Assembly (NCBI GenBank): GCA_025267735.1
Contig: CM046295.1
Span: forward strand, 17,071,592 to 17,135,591
DNA length: 64,000 nucleotides
Reading direction: 5' to 3'
Source of the DNA: Mactra quadrangularis
Lineage: Eukaryota; Mollusca; Bivalvia; Venerida; Mactridae
The notes beneath the pieces were generated by a model. The model did no database searches. It was not told where the DNA came from and saw only the letters and a list, made by a program, of their open reading frames with translations. Position 1 is the first letter of the stretch, and every line of letters begins with the position of its first letter. Made by a program: the position numbers and the translations under genes. Positions 26,155 to 36,279 of the stretch are shown piece by piece.

Positions 26155-26454
26155 ACCTGTCGCAAAGTTAAAAAATTTCACGAAAAAATTTTTTCTCCAG
26201 TTTTGGCCTAAGAAGGTCCCAGGGGGTCCGAATGTAAGTTTCCTCAGGGTCATAGGTGGACCTTAGCCCCAAAAACCTGTTTTAATAGGGTCAGACAGCT
26301 CTGAAGGCAATAGTGCAGAATTTTCATATTTGGGACCCCTGAAGCGCAAAATCGAGGCCCCCGCTATCCGCGCCCCTTTAGGACCCCGGTTACGCGCTTT
26401 ACCTTGACGGACTTGACCCCCTGAACAGACCCCACCACCCTTGGGGCGGTTTCG
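26155..26454 (+). repeat. Terminal truncated satellite unit
   Basis: At ACCTGTC (26155-26161) the sequence switches from the second half of the monomer back to the first half, giving a 346-bp spacing to the previous copy of that word (25809). The partial unit then runs to GGCGGTTTCG at 26454, lacks the hairpin, and carries small differences (AAAGTTAAAAAATTTCACG, TTTTAATAGGGTC) not seen in inner units. Confidence 0.93.
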
Positions 26455-27978
26455 GAAATTTTTTTTCAATGTTACAACAAACTTTTCAAATTAAGTGTGT
26501 TTTTACGGGCTAAATGTTCAATAATTTACGTAATTTTGATATTTTATAAAAAATCACAAACATATAATTAAAAAAGCATGGTATCATGTAAAAAGGTAGT
26601 TTGTGAAAGTTTGTGGTGGTATGTGGTAGTGTGCGCTAACTCATGAATTCTGGCCTAGCTCCTAAGATTTTACAATCACTATACCTCGGGGCAATACGCT
26701 TGGAATCAGTTTAACGTAATAATTTAAACGCAACATTAGCTGTTTAGACTTCAAATTAAGCGACTGTAAATATTCTAAACCTCAAATATGCAATTGATTT
26801 TCCACAGTTTATATTATAACGAAATTTGACCCCGACCAGTTCGGCACTACGCCTCGAAAACTACAATACGCAATCAAAGCACTGTAACCTCCGACTATTA
26901 ACAACAGTATAGCCATCAAGCACTACAGTGTGCACCCTCGATAAGTGTGCAGATAGGTTACATACTACGAAAAATTGTGTTTAAACACCTAGCCAACACA
27001 CTACATTCAGTCACAGCCACCCAAATGCAGTCAAACTAAATTTTCAGAATAACTTTCGCAGTGTATCCCTGCGTCGGGTATTTTCGTGGGTATACATGTA
27101 ATTGGACAATGTCGCTGACGTAACGGATATTTTTCAGAAAAGTAAAAAGCAATAAAGTTTAAATAAACCAATCATTTACCTACGTAATAGAATAATTTTT
27201 AACACATATATATTTTTATATTTCAATATAAAATACGATGTACATACCTTTCGGCAAACACCTCACAGCGGTTACGTCACGCGTTGCTACTTTAACCACT
27301 GCCTTCACATGAATCACGTGACGCAAGTAGTACCATGTGACTAATGTTTAAATTTAAACGAGCAATAACGGTAAGCCTAAAATGTGTTAGGCGTAATGTA
27401 GCGAAAAATAAAATTGAATGATAGAAAATGTGGTTGACTTACAAGTACTGCCAAAGAAATAAGATAAATTAAATAGAAATATATCATTATGAACCAAAAT
27501 TGTTTAATTCATGATTAAATTACAATGGAAAGTGAGCAAGGTCGGGAATGAGCTGCGTTGTCCACCCAATAGAATCCTTGGTCCTCATCACGCTACTTAC
27601 ATGATGCTTGTGTTGAGAAATCTTAAGTATTTATGATAAAATTATATGTATATGATACTGAATAATGTAACATTTATATATTAAATCACTAAAATAAGTA
27701 CAATTATCCATTTAATATTCATTTTGCGTACCATTTTGTTATTCATGCAATTTTACGCACTTTAGGTAACCGGTGTCAGGGTAAAATTAATATTGTTTTT
27801 TTACAAGTTATTTATTCATACTATTTATTTTTTTCTCTTTATGTACTTTGAACATCATATTTTACTAAGAGAAGACTAAATTTATTGAAAATATTGAATT
27901 GTAAAAGAACAGATGAAAAAAGTTTTTCGGCTCTCTGAGGGACGAATTCTTCTTGTGGTGGCAGTGGTTATTGATTAG
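26455..27978. other. AT-rich non-coding flank of the satellite
   Basis: Composition drops sharply to AT-rich at the array edge. There are no convincing exons. Words such as GGGTATTTTCGTGGG (about 27076) and TTACGTCACGCGTTGCTACTTT (about 27273, cited in part) recur in altered form near 28050 and 28910, so this stretch shares repeat material with the element at 27989-28999. Confidence 0.6.
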
Positions 27979-27988
27979 ATAAAGGGAG

Positions 27989-28999
27989 ATAACCGCTGCG
28001 GGGAGTTTGACCTTTCGGTACTAAAGCAGAGCTAGCATTTTTCTACGAGAGGTATTTTCGTGGGATCACATTGTGTTGCTGATTAAACAGTTTTTAAAAT
28101 ATAAAAGCCATATTTTTTAACATTAAATCCATTTTCAAACAATAATCCTTGTTTTCAACACATTTAAAATGTCAGTAAACTTGAACTATAACAAAAACGG
28201 TAACGCAATTTTTGCACCGGGAACTAACAGCCCTCAGTGGTTCTCATATTTTTTTCACTTAATTCGTCAGCGTTTAGTCCCGCCCACATACGTCACTCAT
28301 TGACTGCAGCCATTTTTTTCATAACCATAATGCAGCAGACGAACTTTTTGCGAAATTCAGAGTGCTGGGCTCGGTTTTCTTTTAATAAAAGCAGTTTTTG
28401 GCGACATGGTGGTACGGAACTTTTACGGGATTTCAATTATATTGATGGTTGAAGAGAAAGTAAGTTTATTCTCCACTTAGACCGGCATATATCAATTTTT
28501 GATTGTTTACGTCACTGGTGACGTGTGCCCTACAAAATGACGTCACTGCAATTATCGCTAGATGGCGCATCGGGAATGACAACAACAAAGGGACAATACC
28601 GCGATATTACCGAACCCGCGATATTAGCGAACACGACTATACATTCAAGTTTTGTTCTACTTACCTTTCTAACTTCCATTTTGGAAAAAAATGTCCGTGT
28701 TTACATTATAATGCGGACATCAAAAAATCACGTGACCGGAACCACGCGTGCGCACAAAACTTATTAATTTTTGCGCTATATAAATGCATTATTCATTCAT
28801 ACCGGAAAACGGTGAAACCACGAAAATACCACACCCACGAAAATACACCGCGGTTAGTCGACGGACCCGCGACACCGTTTATACAAAGTCAAAAACTCCT
28901 TACAGTTCTTACGTCACGCTTTGCTACTTTGTTACTTATTAATTTAATAAAGGGAAATGACCGCTGGTGTGAGTTTGACAAACTCCCCGCAGCGGTTAT
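27989..28999. mobile_element. Segment of about 1 kb bounded by 21-bp perfect inverted repeats
   Basis: ATAACCGCTGCGGGGAGTTTG at 27989-28009 (here given as 20 bases from the second: TAACCGCTGCGGGGAGTTTG) has its exact reverse complement at 28979-28999. A degenerate direct copy, GACCGCTGGTGTGAGTTTGA, immediately precedes the right repeat, making a local palindrome. This suggests a non-autonomous DNA transposon or foldback element. Open frames inside (one of 180 codons at 28503-29045) resemble no family and run past the right repeat, so I do not treat them as genes. No target duplication was confirmed. Confidence 0.5.
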
Positions 29000-29416
29000 T
29001 TACCTTATTTACCGAACCGATTACCAACAACAGAAACGTCACTAAGAAAAATTGTCCGCAGCGCATTAGTTCTTTCTAAGCCAGGTTGTCGGTGGTAAGA
29101 CATTTAATTTATTTATTGTATATTTTTGGTCTAGTTATCCATGTATTTTATTGTTTGGACTTGACTGTCTTTTTTCTATTTTTTTCGGATATGATAAATT
29201 CGGATAATGTTAATAGTGTGCTAATTTGTTCACTTTTTTATAGATAAATAACGTAGTCATGTTGTTTTAATCTTTTATTTTTGAACTATCATATAAAGAG
29301 CACATTCACAGCTCCAATCATAATATTATATAGAAGAGATTCAATACAGCACAAGACATAGCTTATGTGAGTCCTAAATATAAGACCCTACGTAACTTTT
29401 TATCATTTGGACATTT

Positions 29417-29685
29417 TGGTGGGTTTAATTCCTGGACGGGGCATACTTTAGTGGAGCTTGGTCATGAAATTATTTCTACGGCCATTCTCCCTCCTACCAA
29501 TGATTTCTAATTATGGAGGGCAGTTGTCAGTCTCTGAAGAAGTATGCGCTTAGTAGTTGGTTAAAAGCTAAATCTAGAGATTTTGTCTTTCCCGGAGGAG
29601 TGAGTAAGTTGACTGACTGCCGTTATATGGCCTATACAATGTGTTGCTACAGCGTTAAACCAAACAAAGAAACAAACATGTAACT
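29417..29685 (+). mobile_element. tRNA-derived SINE, family A, truncated at 5' end
   Basis: Starts in a degenerate B box (GGTTTAATTCCTGGACGGGG) and continues with the family body GGAGCTTGGTCATGAAATTA and the tail GCGTTAAACCAAACAAAGAAAC. The same body is found at 35880, 42160, 50700 and 57420. Confidence 0.8.
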
Positions 29686-29708
29686 ATAGGCAGTTATGCT
29701 TTAAGCTA

Positions 29709-29985
29709 CAGTCCCATAAACATAAAACTAGCCGTGAGGGCACCGTACGGGCGCCGTGCGATCAAGTTCCGCAAGGACTCGTACGAACTGTTGCGTACCC
29801 GTACGGACAACTACGTTTTATCAGAGTCCATGAGATGAGCCCAGGATACTCGTACCAGCTACGGCTCGGTACGGGTGTGTTGTTTTGTACCATATGCGTA
29901 CCGTCACCTGGATACGCAAGACTTCCCACGGCCAACGACTGTCTGCACGTACGGGTCCGTAACAAGCCACGATTATATGGGACTG
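29709..29985. mobile_element. Small element with CAGTCCCATA terminal inverted repeats, rich in GTACG
   Basis: CAGTCCCATA at 29709-29718 is matched by TATGGGACTG at 29976-29985. The interior is unusually rich in CGTACGG/CCGTACG-type words and GC compared with its surroundings. It is probably a non-autonomous DNA transposon (MITE). No target duplication is clear. Confidence 0.5.
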
Positions 29986-29999
29986 CGGCATAAGTTAAA

Positions 30000-30372
30000 C
30001 TACCGTGTAGTGTCTTCGTATTGTTTTATATATAAACCATGTTTTTTTTAAGAAAAAAACTTTAATGTAGTTCGCTAATATTATATAAATGTAGTCTTGC
30101 CAGAACTAGCTTGTGCTGTGTTAATAAAGTGTCCTTTTTCTTGTATACTGTTCACTTTTGTGTTCAATGTCAGAGAGTATCTTAAAAGTTATCATATTTG
30201 CATACATTCATTCTTAAACTCTAAACCCATGTTTGTTATATTTTGGGACATTTTTTCAAATGTAAATTGTTATTTTCCTGTTTGCTTAGAAATAAAACTT
30301 TGTTGTAAACAGTTTTTTCAAAGTACTATGTAGCCATTATATAGTGTTCAAGCCAAGACTACGCGATATTGA
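30000..30372. other. AT-rich spacer, nothing recognised
   Basis: No exon, RNA gene or repeat landmark seen. Open frames here are short and low complexity. Confidence 0.5.
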
Positions 30373-30606
30373 ATTGGTCATACCAGATTAACACATTCAT
30401 ACCTTCTCAAAAGAGAGGAAGCACCTAAATGTATACCATGTGACGAGCATTTCAATGTAAAACACGTTCTCCTTGACTGTCAGGATCTCAAATACATTCG
30501 TGACAAACATTTTAAAGTAAACTCACTTAAAGAACTTTTTGAATCTGTACCATCATATGCGATACTTAACTTTTTGAAAGAAATAAATGTTTATAATAAG
30601 ATATAG
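30373..30606 (+). pseudogene. LINE ORF2 C-terminal remnant
   Basis: An uninterrupted frame of about 77 codons begins at GHTRLTHSYLLKREEAPKC and contains CIPCDEHFNVKHVLLDC, the Cys-Cys-His-Cys element found at the C-terminus of many non-LTR ORF2 proteins, followed by SLKELFESVPSYAILNFLKE and a stop (30604-30606). Upstream there is a stop and no RT domain, so this is a 5'-truncated LINE copy that kept only the last part of its ORF and a short 3' region. It is not the same element as the copy at 6898-9427, whose C-terminus differs. Confidence 0.75.
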
Positions 30607-30956
30607 CTTTACATCATTAATTTCGTTTGAATTAATAGTATTGTAGCGTATTTGGATATTTGACCGAGCGGATATTTTTTTTTACAGAAAGACAACAATA
30701 GGCAAATATATACAAAAGATATATAGTTTTTCCTCAGGTTACTTCCCCTTTTGATTAGCAATTAGAAAATGATTGGAAATGATCGGGTATCGAACAATAT
30801 AGATTAAAACGAAATAATCGGTATGAAACAATTATTGGTATGAAACTTAATCACCGTACAACTAATACTCTCAGCTCAAACACTCTATGACTCTTGCTTA
30901 TTAAACTTATATGTTCGAACCTTTCGAACTTGATACTTATATCTATGGAATTCTGA
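30607..30956. other. AT-rich spacer, nothing recognised
   Basis: It probably includes the 3' end of the LINE remnant. Otherwise no feature could be supported. Confidence 0.45.
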
Positions 30957-31238
30957 GACTTGCAAACCGGGTCCCGAACACTTGGTTGGAGCTGGAGACG
31001 AATAGGTATGAGCACCGCTGCAAATTAATCCGTCCCGAAACAACCAACACCTCGGCACAAAGACCAAACTAACAATTCTCGTCGATACTCTATATCAGAC
31101 TTGCTCACCGAGTCCCGCACTCTTGTTTGAAGCTGGAGACGAATAGGTATGAGCACCGCTGCAAGTTAACCCGTCCCAAAACTACCAACACCTCGGCACA
31201 AAGACTCGACTAACAATTCTTTCCAAAACTCTTTATCA
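30957..31238. repeat. Two-copy tandem duplication, 141-bp period
   Basis: GACTTGC at 30957 and 31098 opens two adjacent copies that share GAATAGGTATGAGCACCGCT and CCAACACCTCGGCACAAAGA. The copies differ by scattered substitutions. A third fragment, CTGAGCACCGCTGCACGATA, follows at about 31263. Confidence 0.85.
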
Positions 31239-31528
31239 ACTCAAAGTAATTTTATCTCCAAGTCTGAGCACCGCTGCACGATAGGAGACAATTACAATAT
31301 TATATATTTATTAATTAATATTTACCATTTAACTTTAGATGCTACTTCGACGACGACCAGAGCAAGAGTGATTATTACAACTGAAATCACGCCTTTTATA
31401 CAAAAGCCAACCGGTGTTAACATAAACTATTATACTGCAAATATGTCCATTTATAATTAACTGCGTAATAATCTTATATCCACTCTATGAATAGCGGAAC
31501 AACTTTGTCACAGTATTATTGATTGCTT
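31239..31528. other. Spacer, nothing recognised
   Basis: AT-rich, with no exon or RNA gene visible. Holds the partial third copy of the upstream tandem repeat. Confidence 0.45.
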
Positions 31529-31606
31529 TCGGCGCGATATGACCTTTTTCTGTTGGTGCGCCGTAAGACCTAGACAAACAAACAAACAAACAAACAAACA
31601 AACAAA
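31529..31606 (+). mobile_element. SINE 3' tail fragment with (CAAA)n run
   Basis: GGCGCGATATGACCTTTTTC, then GGTGCGCCGTAAGACC, then eight CAAA-type units (about 31574-31606). This resembles the 3' tail of the family A SINE (ATATGACCTATAAAATGTG, GGCGTTAAACCC, CAAA repeats), with the rest of the element lost. Confidence 0.55.
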
Positions 31607-31735
31607 CCAAGACTTTTCTACTGAGAACTTTGGTACCTAATTTTGAAGCATTTGTTGGACTTCATCATTTTTCATAGCTCATACATAACAAAAATCATTT
31701 TAGCTCAATGGTAAACCTTATTTAAGTTGTGAGCT

Positions 31736-31880
31736 TTTAGTATAAAGTTCTGAGCTTGTAGAATACAGTTTCTTGATCAAGAAAACAACATAATATGTTT
31801 TAGATTTGATTTGAACCTATACACAACTTGCTATCCATTGATTACCAGTCCAACATTGTAACTGAACGGCCATGCCTGTT
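31736..31880 (-). mobile_element. SINE family D fragment
   Basis: Shares the order 'GTACTGAGC / AGAATACAGTTTCTTGATCAAGAAA / GATTTGAACC / CCATTGATTACCAGTCCAAC' (words cited in part) with the copy at 51240-51420 and, on the other strand, with copies at 55160 and 58362. The tRNA-like head is at the right end on the minus strand. Confidence 0.5.
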
Positions 31881-32029
31881 ACTTTACTCCTTTTATTAAG
31901 TACATGTATGTTTATACAACAAGATATATCCTTGCATGGTCACAGCTAGCATGGTAGGAATTTTGCTTCCAAAGACATGTTCAGCCGACAACAAATTTAT
32001 ACATTAACTCCAGATATCACCTTCAAGCA

Positions 32030-32190
32030 GGTGATTTGTCACAGTTCTAATTTACAACAAGGTGGAGTGGATCAACTCTAGGTAAATTTACTGCTTAGGG
32101 AAATTACCAGTGCCCCTAGTGGTGTTTTGAACCCAGAACCTCACGAATCCTTAGTATGTGTCCTACCACTGGACCACCACTCTAAATAGT
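32030..32190 (-). mobile_element. SINE family C, head region
   Basis: On the minus strand: GTGGTCCAGTGGTAGGACAC (A box), then GGTTCTGGGTTCAAAACACC (B box), then CACTGGTAATTTCCCTAAGC. The head matches the copies at 36590 (+) and 41400 (-). Confidence 0.6.
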
Positions 32191-32734
32191 CTGTTTAAAT
32201 TTAAACTAGTGTATCTGGCGTAATGAACGTAAATATTTATTCTGTAATAATCTTATAAATTAGCACTTGTTTATGATAATCAGTAATATGATCTTATCTA
32301 TATTTCCCAGACAGAAATGGTAGTATATTTTTATTCAGTAATATCTTATTAATGAACAGTAGTTTATGTTAATCATTAATAAACTTCTACATTTTATGAC
32401 CGGAAGGGTTTTATCATTACTATCCTGATGCCACTGTTTATATTAATTAACGTTCATTTACTTCTCAGACAGAAATTGATACGTTCCTGACAAATATGGA
32501 AGTTGCACTCGAGCTATTATATCATATACAAACATGACTTTACTAACTGATGTACTCTTTCAATTACTGTTAATTATGATATACATCTTACAAATTAATG
32601 CCCATCGTGTGTGTAATACACTTTCGCTTAGGTTTTTTAATGAAAAATCATGGAATCCGTGCGCCGTCGGGTTAACAAGTATTTGTAAAGCATATAACGA
32701 TTATGTGAAGTTGCAAAAAAATAAGATTTTATTT

Positions 32735-32812
32735 AGGATCGAACCCGTAGCCTCTTGATTGTGAGGTGGTGCGTTTTACCACTTCATCAAGTCCTAAGAT
32801 GCCTCATGGTGT
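32735..32812 (-). mobile_element. tRNA-like SINE head or tRNA pseudogene
   Basis: On the minus strand, TGATGAAGTGGTAAAACGCA acts as an A box and GGCTACGGGTTCGATCCT as a B box at tRNA-like spacing. I could not fold a full cloverleaf, so I do not call a functional tRNA. Confidence 0.5.
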
Positions 32813-34544
32813 CGTATTACTAAAGGTTAAAGTAATATATTCGTGAATTTACGGAGATTTCATACGGAAAGTCACGACGATGCATACAGTGCATGATTAA
32901 TGCTGCCAAATATTATCATCATACTTGCTAATTTTGTAATAAATAAATATCATTCGGAACTACCTCGGATATTACTGCGTAACATCGTCAGTTTATGGAA
33001 TCACCCGAGCGGTTTTCCGAATGAAATAAACATATAAAAGAGTTACTTCCCATGTTGATTTGTGATTAAACCCCACCTATCTACCCTAGATAAAGGACAT
33101 GGTTACACTTTTGTTACAAAAGTACTGTTATTTAAACATCTGTTGGATAAAACGTCAAAATTATGTAAACACTAACCATAGTTTTAATATCTGACCTCGA
33201 AATGATAAGCGTTCATAATAACAATATGTTTTTGACAATAAGCAGAATTTATTAGTAGAGTTTGGGACGCGGCGATTTCTAAATAAAGGATTGTAGAAAA
33301 CAGGCGGGGGTCTATGGGACCGAAACCTCGAAACAATTTGCAATATAGAGCCTACTGGCATTGCTTGGACTAGATCTATTTATTGCATGAATATTATGGA
33401 TACAAGTTTGCCAGATATGTGAATTGATAATTAAATATCAGGTTTTATCAAATTGGCTTAGGTATGGAACAAACTTTAGAGCAAACACGAATTTTATTTT
33501 AAGTGTAACTATATAATTCTGGCAAAAGTAATCTCACTGGTGTTATGACGTCACTTGTGTTATGACGTCACAGATATATGGCATAGATTAACTCAAACTG
33601 GTATCCTGGCATCTCTTGTGTTATAATTCTGGCGAAGATTAACTCGAAAGACAATCTACATGTAGGCCCTAAAGAATACTAAAGAAATGGACTTCTATAA
33701 GTTTTTGCAGCTTTTTGATGCCTCGTCCCCTCCAGATAATATGTAAAAATCCTACAAGTCTGACACAGGAATTTAACAGTCGTAAGTCAAGTACAAACAT
33801 CTGTTTCAATATAACAACATATGCATATACAGTGCCCTCCAAAAGTTTTTTAACACGTGGAATTTCTACAGACAAAAACATTGATACCAAAGGTATTGTT
33901 AAATTCTAGTCAACTTTCAATGGTGGGTATACTAGACCAGCTGCTGTAAATACTCAATTCAATATTTATGTACATGTACTCTCTGTCGATAAACAATAAT
34001 TATCTATACAAATGGTAGGACTTTTCCAACTAATATCGAGTATTTAAATGAGTGGGGTTAACGTATTTGCCACTGGCAGTTGAATACAAATTGTCAATAT
34101 GATACTATAGTTAAATTTTATTCATGTGACATGGTTTAAATCATATGTTGATAAACTAATAATTTATTGATGTTGATTTTAGAAATTCGCTCAGATCACT
34201 CTTTGTTTTTCATGATAAATGAGAATTAGTTTATTGTAATAAAAACAGGATTTTGTCCAAGAAATTTTGGAAGACCCTGTGTATGTACATATATATATAT
34301 ATATGTTATATAAGTCCTGGTCTCCTAAATCAAATATTGTGTTCAACTTTTTACCAGCTTATGTTTCTAACTGCAGGAAAACAAAAACTTAAGGTATGTT
34401 TACTTTTATGATATGTTCTTGTTTTTATGTTATTTTTTCCAATTTAGAACAAGAAATGTAATGTGGAAACCACATTAAAGCCAGATTTAAAAACTTAAAT
34501 GCAAAAATTACAAAGAGAAATAATCCATAAAATAGCCAGGTAGA
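32813..34544. other. AT-rich intergenic stretch
   Basis: No exon with family similarity. It contains the paired TGACGTCA sites listed separately and a short (AT)n run at about 34293-34305. Otherwise nothing is recognised. Confidence 0.5.
33546..33570. promoter_or_regulatory. Pair of TGACGTCA (CRE/ATF-type) palindromes
   Basis: TGACGTCA at 33546-33553 and 33563-33570, 17 bp apart, each within TTATGACGTCAC. The octamer is the consensus site for CREB/ATF-type bZIP factors. No gene start was found next to it, and the duplicated flank suggests a small repeat, so a regulatory role is only possible. Confidence 0.3.
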
Positions 34545-34700
34545 GTCATGAGGTTACTTTCTAATTCTGCTCATCTCATGGTATGCTATCATTGTATGAA
34601 GTTTCATTAAGATCTGACAATAAACAACATAAATATATGGTAAAGAAAAAACTTTAACGCAATTGTTAACGACACCGTACGCCCGACCGTTGAATCCCGC
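34545..34700 (-). repeat. Dispersed repeat, minus copy
   Basis: On the minus strand it reads CGGTCGGGCG, AACAATTGCGTTAAAGTTTT, CTTTACCATATATTT, ATGAAACTTCATACAATGAT. The plus-strand segment at 38380-38520 contains the same words in the same order. It is a family of unknown class, with no coding frame. Confidence 0.7.
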
Positions 34701-34900
34701 TAAAAAGTAAAAAGTCTTTATGAAACATATTATAAGCGAGTCGACGGATATATACGCACTTGGTATAATTTCAAACGGAAATTATTTGAGTGCCAATTGA
34801 ATGCTCAACAATTATGTCAATTAATACCATTATCTTATAGTAAGTATGGAGGCATATATGAGCCACCAAATAACTACATAACCAACAAGTTAATTAAACA

Positions 34901-35045
34901 GTTAACTAGTTACGGTAACTAGTTAACCACTTAACATGAAGCTGGTGAAATAATACAAACATGGTAGTTGTAGTAACTAACTTGCATTTATTCCCTGTTA
35001 TGATCATAATTTTATTGAAAGAAATAACTAGTTACGTAACTAGTT
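34901..35045. repeat. Two short hairpins in a duplicated segment
   Basis: GTTAACTAGTTAC at 34901-34913 is followed after one base by its exact reverse complement (34915-34927). At 35026-35045, AACTAGTTACGTAACTAGTT is a perfect 20-bp palindrome. Flanks after both hairpins are similar (TTAACCACTTAACATGAAGC and TTAACCTCTTCATAAACTTA), so one was probably duplicated from the other. Confidence 0.75.
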
Positions 35046-35230
35046 AACCTCTTCATAAACTTAAAGCTATCATGCTATCTGATTTTATCTGATCTGGCTT
35101 CGAACGTTTTCATCATTTACATTGTATATAACTTTATAAAATTATCTTTTGTTCAAATATTTGTTTTTTTAATCATAAAAAATTATATCATTATGCATAA
35201 ATGCGTTGATGCTATATTTTCAGATTAAAA

Positions 35231-36279
35231 ATGTCCAAGTTTATAATTGGCTTGTTATTTTATTGTGCTCTAGTCGCTATGGTAACTACAGACGAACGTC
35301 TTGATTGTTTACCAACATTTTGTGTGAATCCTAAACCAGTTCCTGGCACACCTTGTAACTACTGTCCTACAGGTGTCTATATCTTTACTAGATTTATCGC
35401 CGTGGAAACACATGTATGGGTATTTTACAGCGGCCTGGTAACCTAACCTAGCTTTCCTGGACACTTGTCTATTACCTGTATTCACCTACCCTTCCACAAG
35501 GCCGACAATTGTTTTCATCCTATTAATAGAGGAAGATTGATATTTTTGTCGAATTTTCAAGCAAAGTATACTCGTTCTGTATTGGATTAGAACCGGAACC
35601 CACTCCGGAGAGCTAACTTTAAAATCGCGGTGCGCGTCCACAGTTAAAATCAGTAGACAAACCAGTTTTTAATTGACGCCTACGAACAAAACAGAACCAG
35701 TCCGATGCAAAATGCTTTAATATCACATGCGGATTACTCGGACGATTTCATCGAAATCGCAGTCCAAGAGAATGAAAAAACACAGTGTGATTTTGTCCCA
35801 TCAAGAAAGACCAATACAGCTAGCTCAGTTAATAGCACGCAAGTCTACTGATCGAGGGGTCGTGGGTTCGATTCCCGGGCGGGGAATACTTTCGTGGAGC
35901 TTGGTCATGAAATTATTTCTACGGCCGTTCTCCCTCCTACCACTGATTTTTAATTATGTAGGACAGTTGTCAGTCACTGAAGAAGGTATGCACTTAGTAG
36001 TTGGTTAACAGCTAAATCCAGAGATTTAGCCTTTCCATGAGAAGTGTGTAGGTTGACTGACCGCCGTTATATGACCTATAAAATGTGTTGCTAGGGCGTT
36101 AAACCCAACATAACAAACAAACAACAAACAATATGTTTTATGTACTTCCAGGTCGGACATGTGTCACAGCTAGCGGTCACACTATCACAGCTGGTCAAGT
36201 ACATTTAGTTGGTGGACAGAAATGTCATTGTAGGGAACCAACTGACCCATTCTGGAATCTTGCAAGATGTTCTTACTGA
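35231..36279 (+). CDS. Small secreted eight-cysteine peptide, two exons
   Basis: Coding exons 35231-35372 and 36152-36279, joined in phase 1 (ACAG|GTGTCT donor, CTTCCAG acceptor), give 89 aa. Residues 1-20 form a signal peptide (MSKFIIGLLFYCALVAMVTT). The mature part has eight cysteines at about 26, 31, 42, 45, 51, 72, 74 and 87 (C-x4-C-x10-C-x2-C-x5-C-x20-C-x-C-x12-C), so four disulfides are likely and it should act outside the cell. An acceptor TTTTCAG ends at 35223, just before the ATG, implying a 5' untranslated exon upstream. AATAAA at about 36361 is a plausible polyadenylation signal 80 bp after the stop. I do not recognise the family. The Cys spacing faintly recalls von Willebrand C-like small peptides. 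The intron holds a family B SINE and a family A SINE. Confidence 0.75.
35435..35660 (-). mobile_element. SINE family B in the intron of the peptide gene
   Basis: On the minus strand: tRNA-like head CGATTTTAAAGTTAGCTCTC with B-box-like GGTTCCGGTTCTAATCC, then body ending in GTCCAGGAAAGCTAGGTTAG. The body matches the copies at 44262, 46745, 49280 and 51810. Confidence 0.7.
35812..36131 (+). mobile_element. SINE family A in the intron of the peptide gene
   Basis: tRNA-like head with A box TAGCTCAGTTAATAGCACGC and B box GGGTTCGATTCCCGGGCGGG, body GGAGCTTGGTCATGAAATTA, and tail GGGCGTTAAACCCAACATAA followed by CAAA units. It ends just before the acceptor of the second exon. Confidence 0.88.

Larger units (their letters stand above)
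9428..26454 (+). repeat. 774-bp tandem satellite array, main part
   Basis: About 22 monomers continue the array after the LINE. The landmark GAGAAACATTACCTGG recurs near 9467, 10242, 11016, 11788, 12519, 13293, 14024, 14798, then every 774 bp to 25634. Units from about 21764 to 25633 looked identical where I compared them. Older-looking variants (CCTCAGAGATG in place of CCTCTGAGATG, and ACATTAGG in place of ACAGTAGG) occur at 3040-3860 and again at 19395-20180, so variants are shared between distant parts of the array. The array stops abruptly at 26454 inside GGCGGTTTCG. Confidence 0.97.

Noticed and set aside
743..26454. CRISPR-like or ribosomal tandem array
   Set aside because: Whole 774-bp units repeat without unique spacers, and no rRNA sequence is recognisable.
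743..26454. Centromeric satellite with CENP-B box
   Set aside because: No word fitting the NTTCGNNNNANNCGGGN box was found in the monomer by eye. A centromeric location cannot be judged from the sequence.
28503..29045. A 180-codon plus-strand open frame
   Set aside because: No recognisable domain. It lies in and extends beyond an element with inverted ends, and composition is not coding-like.
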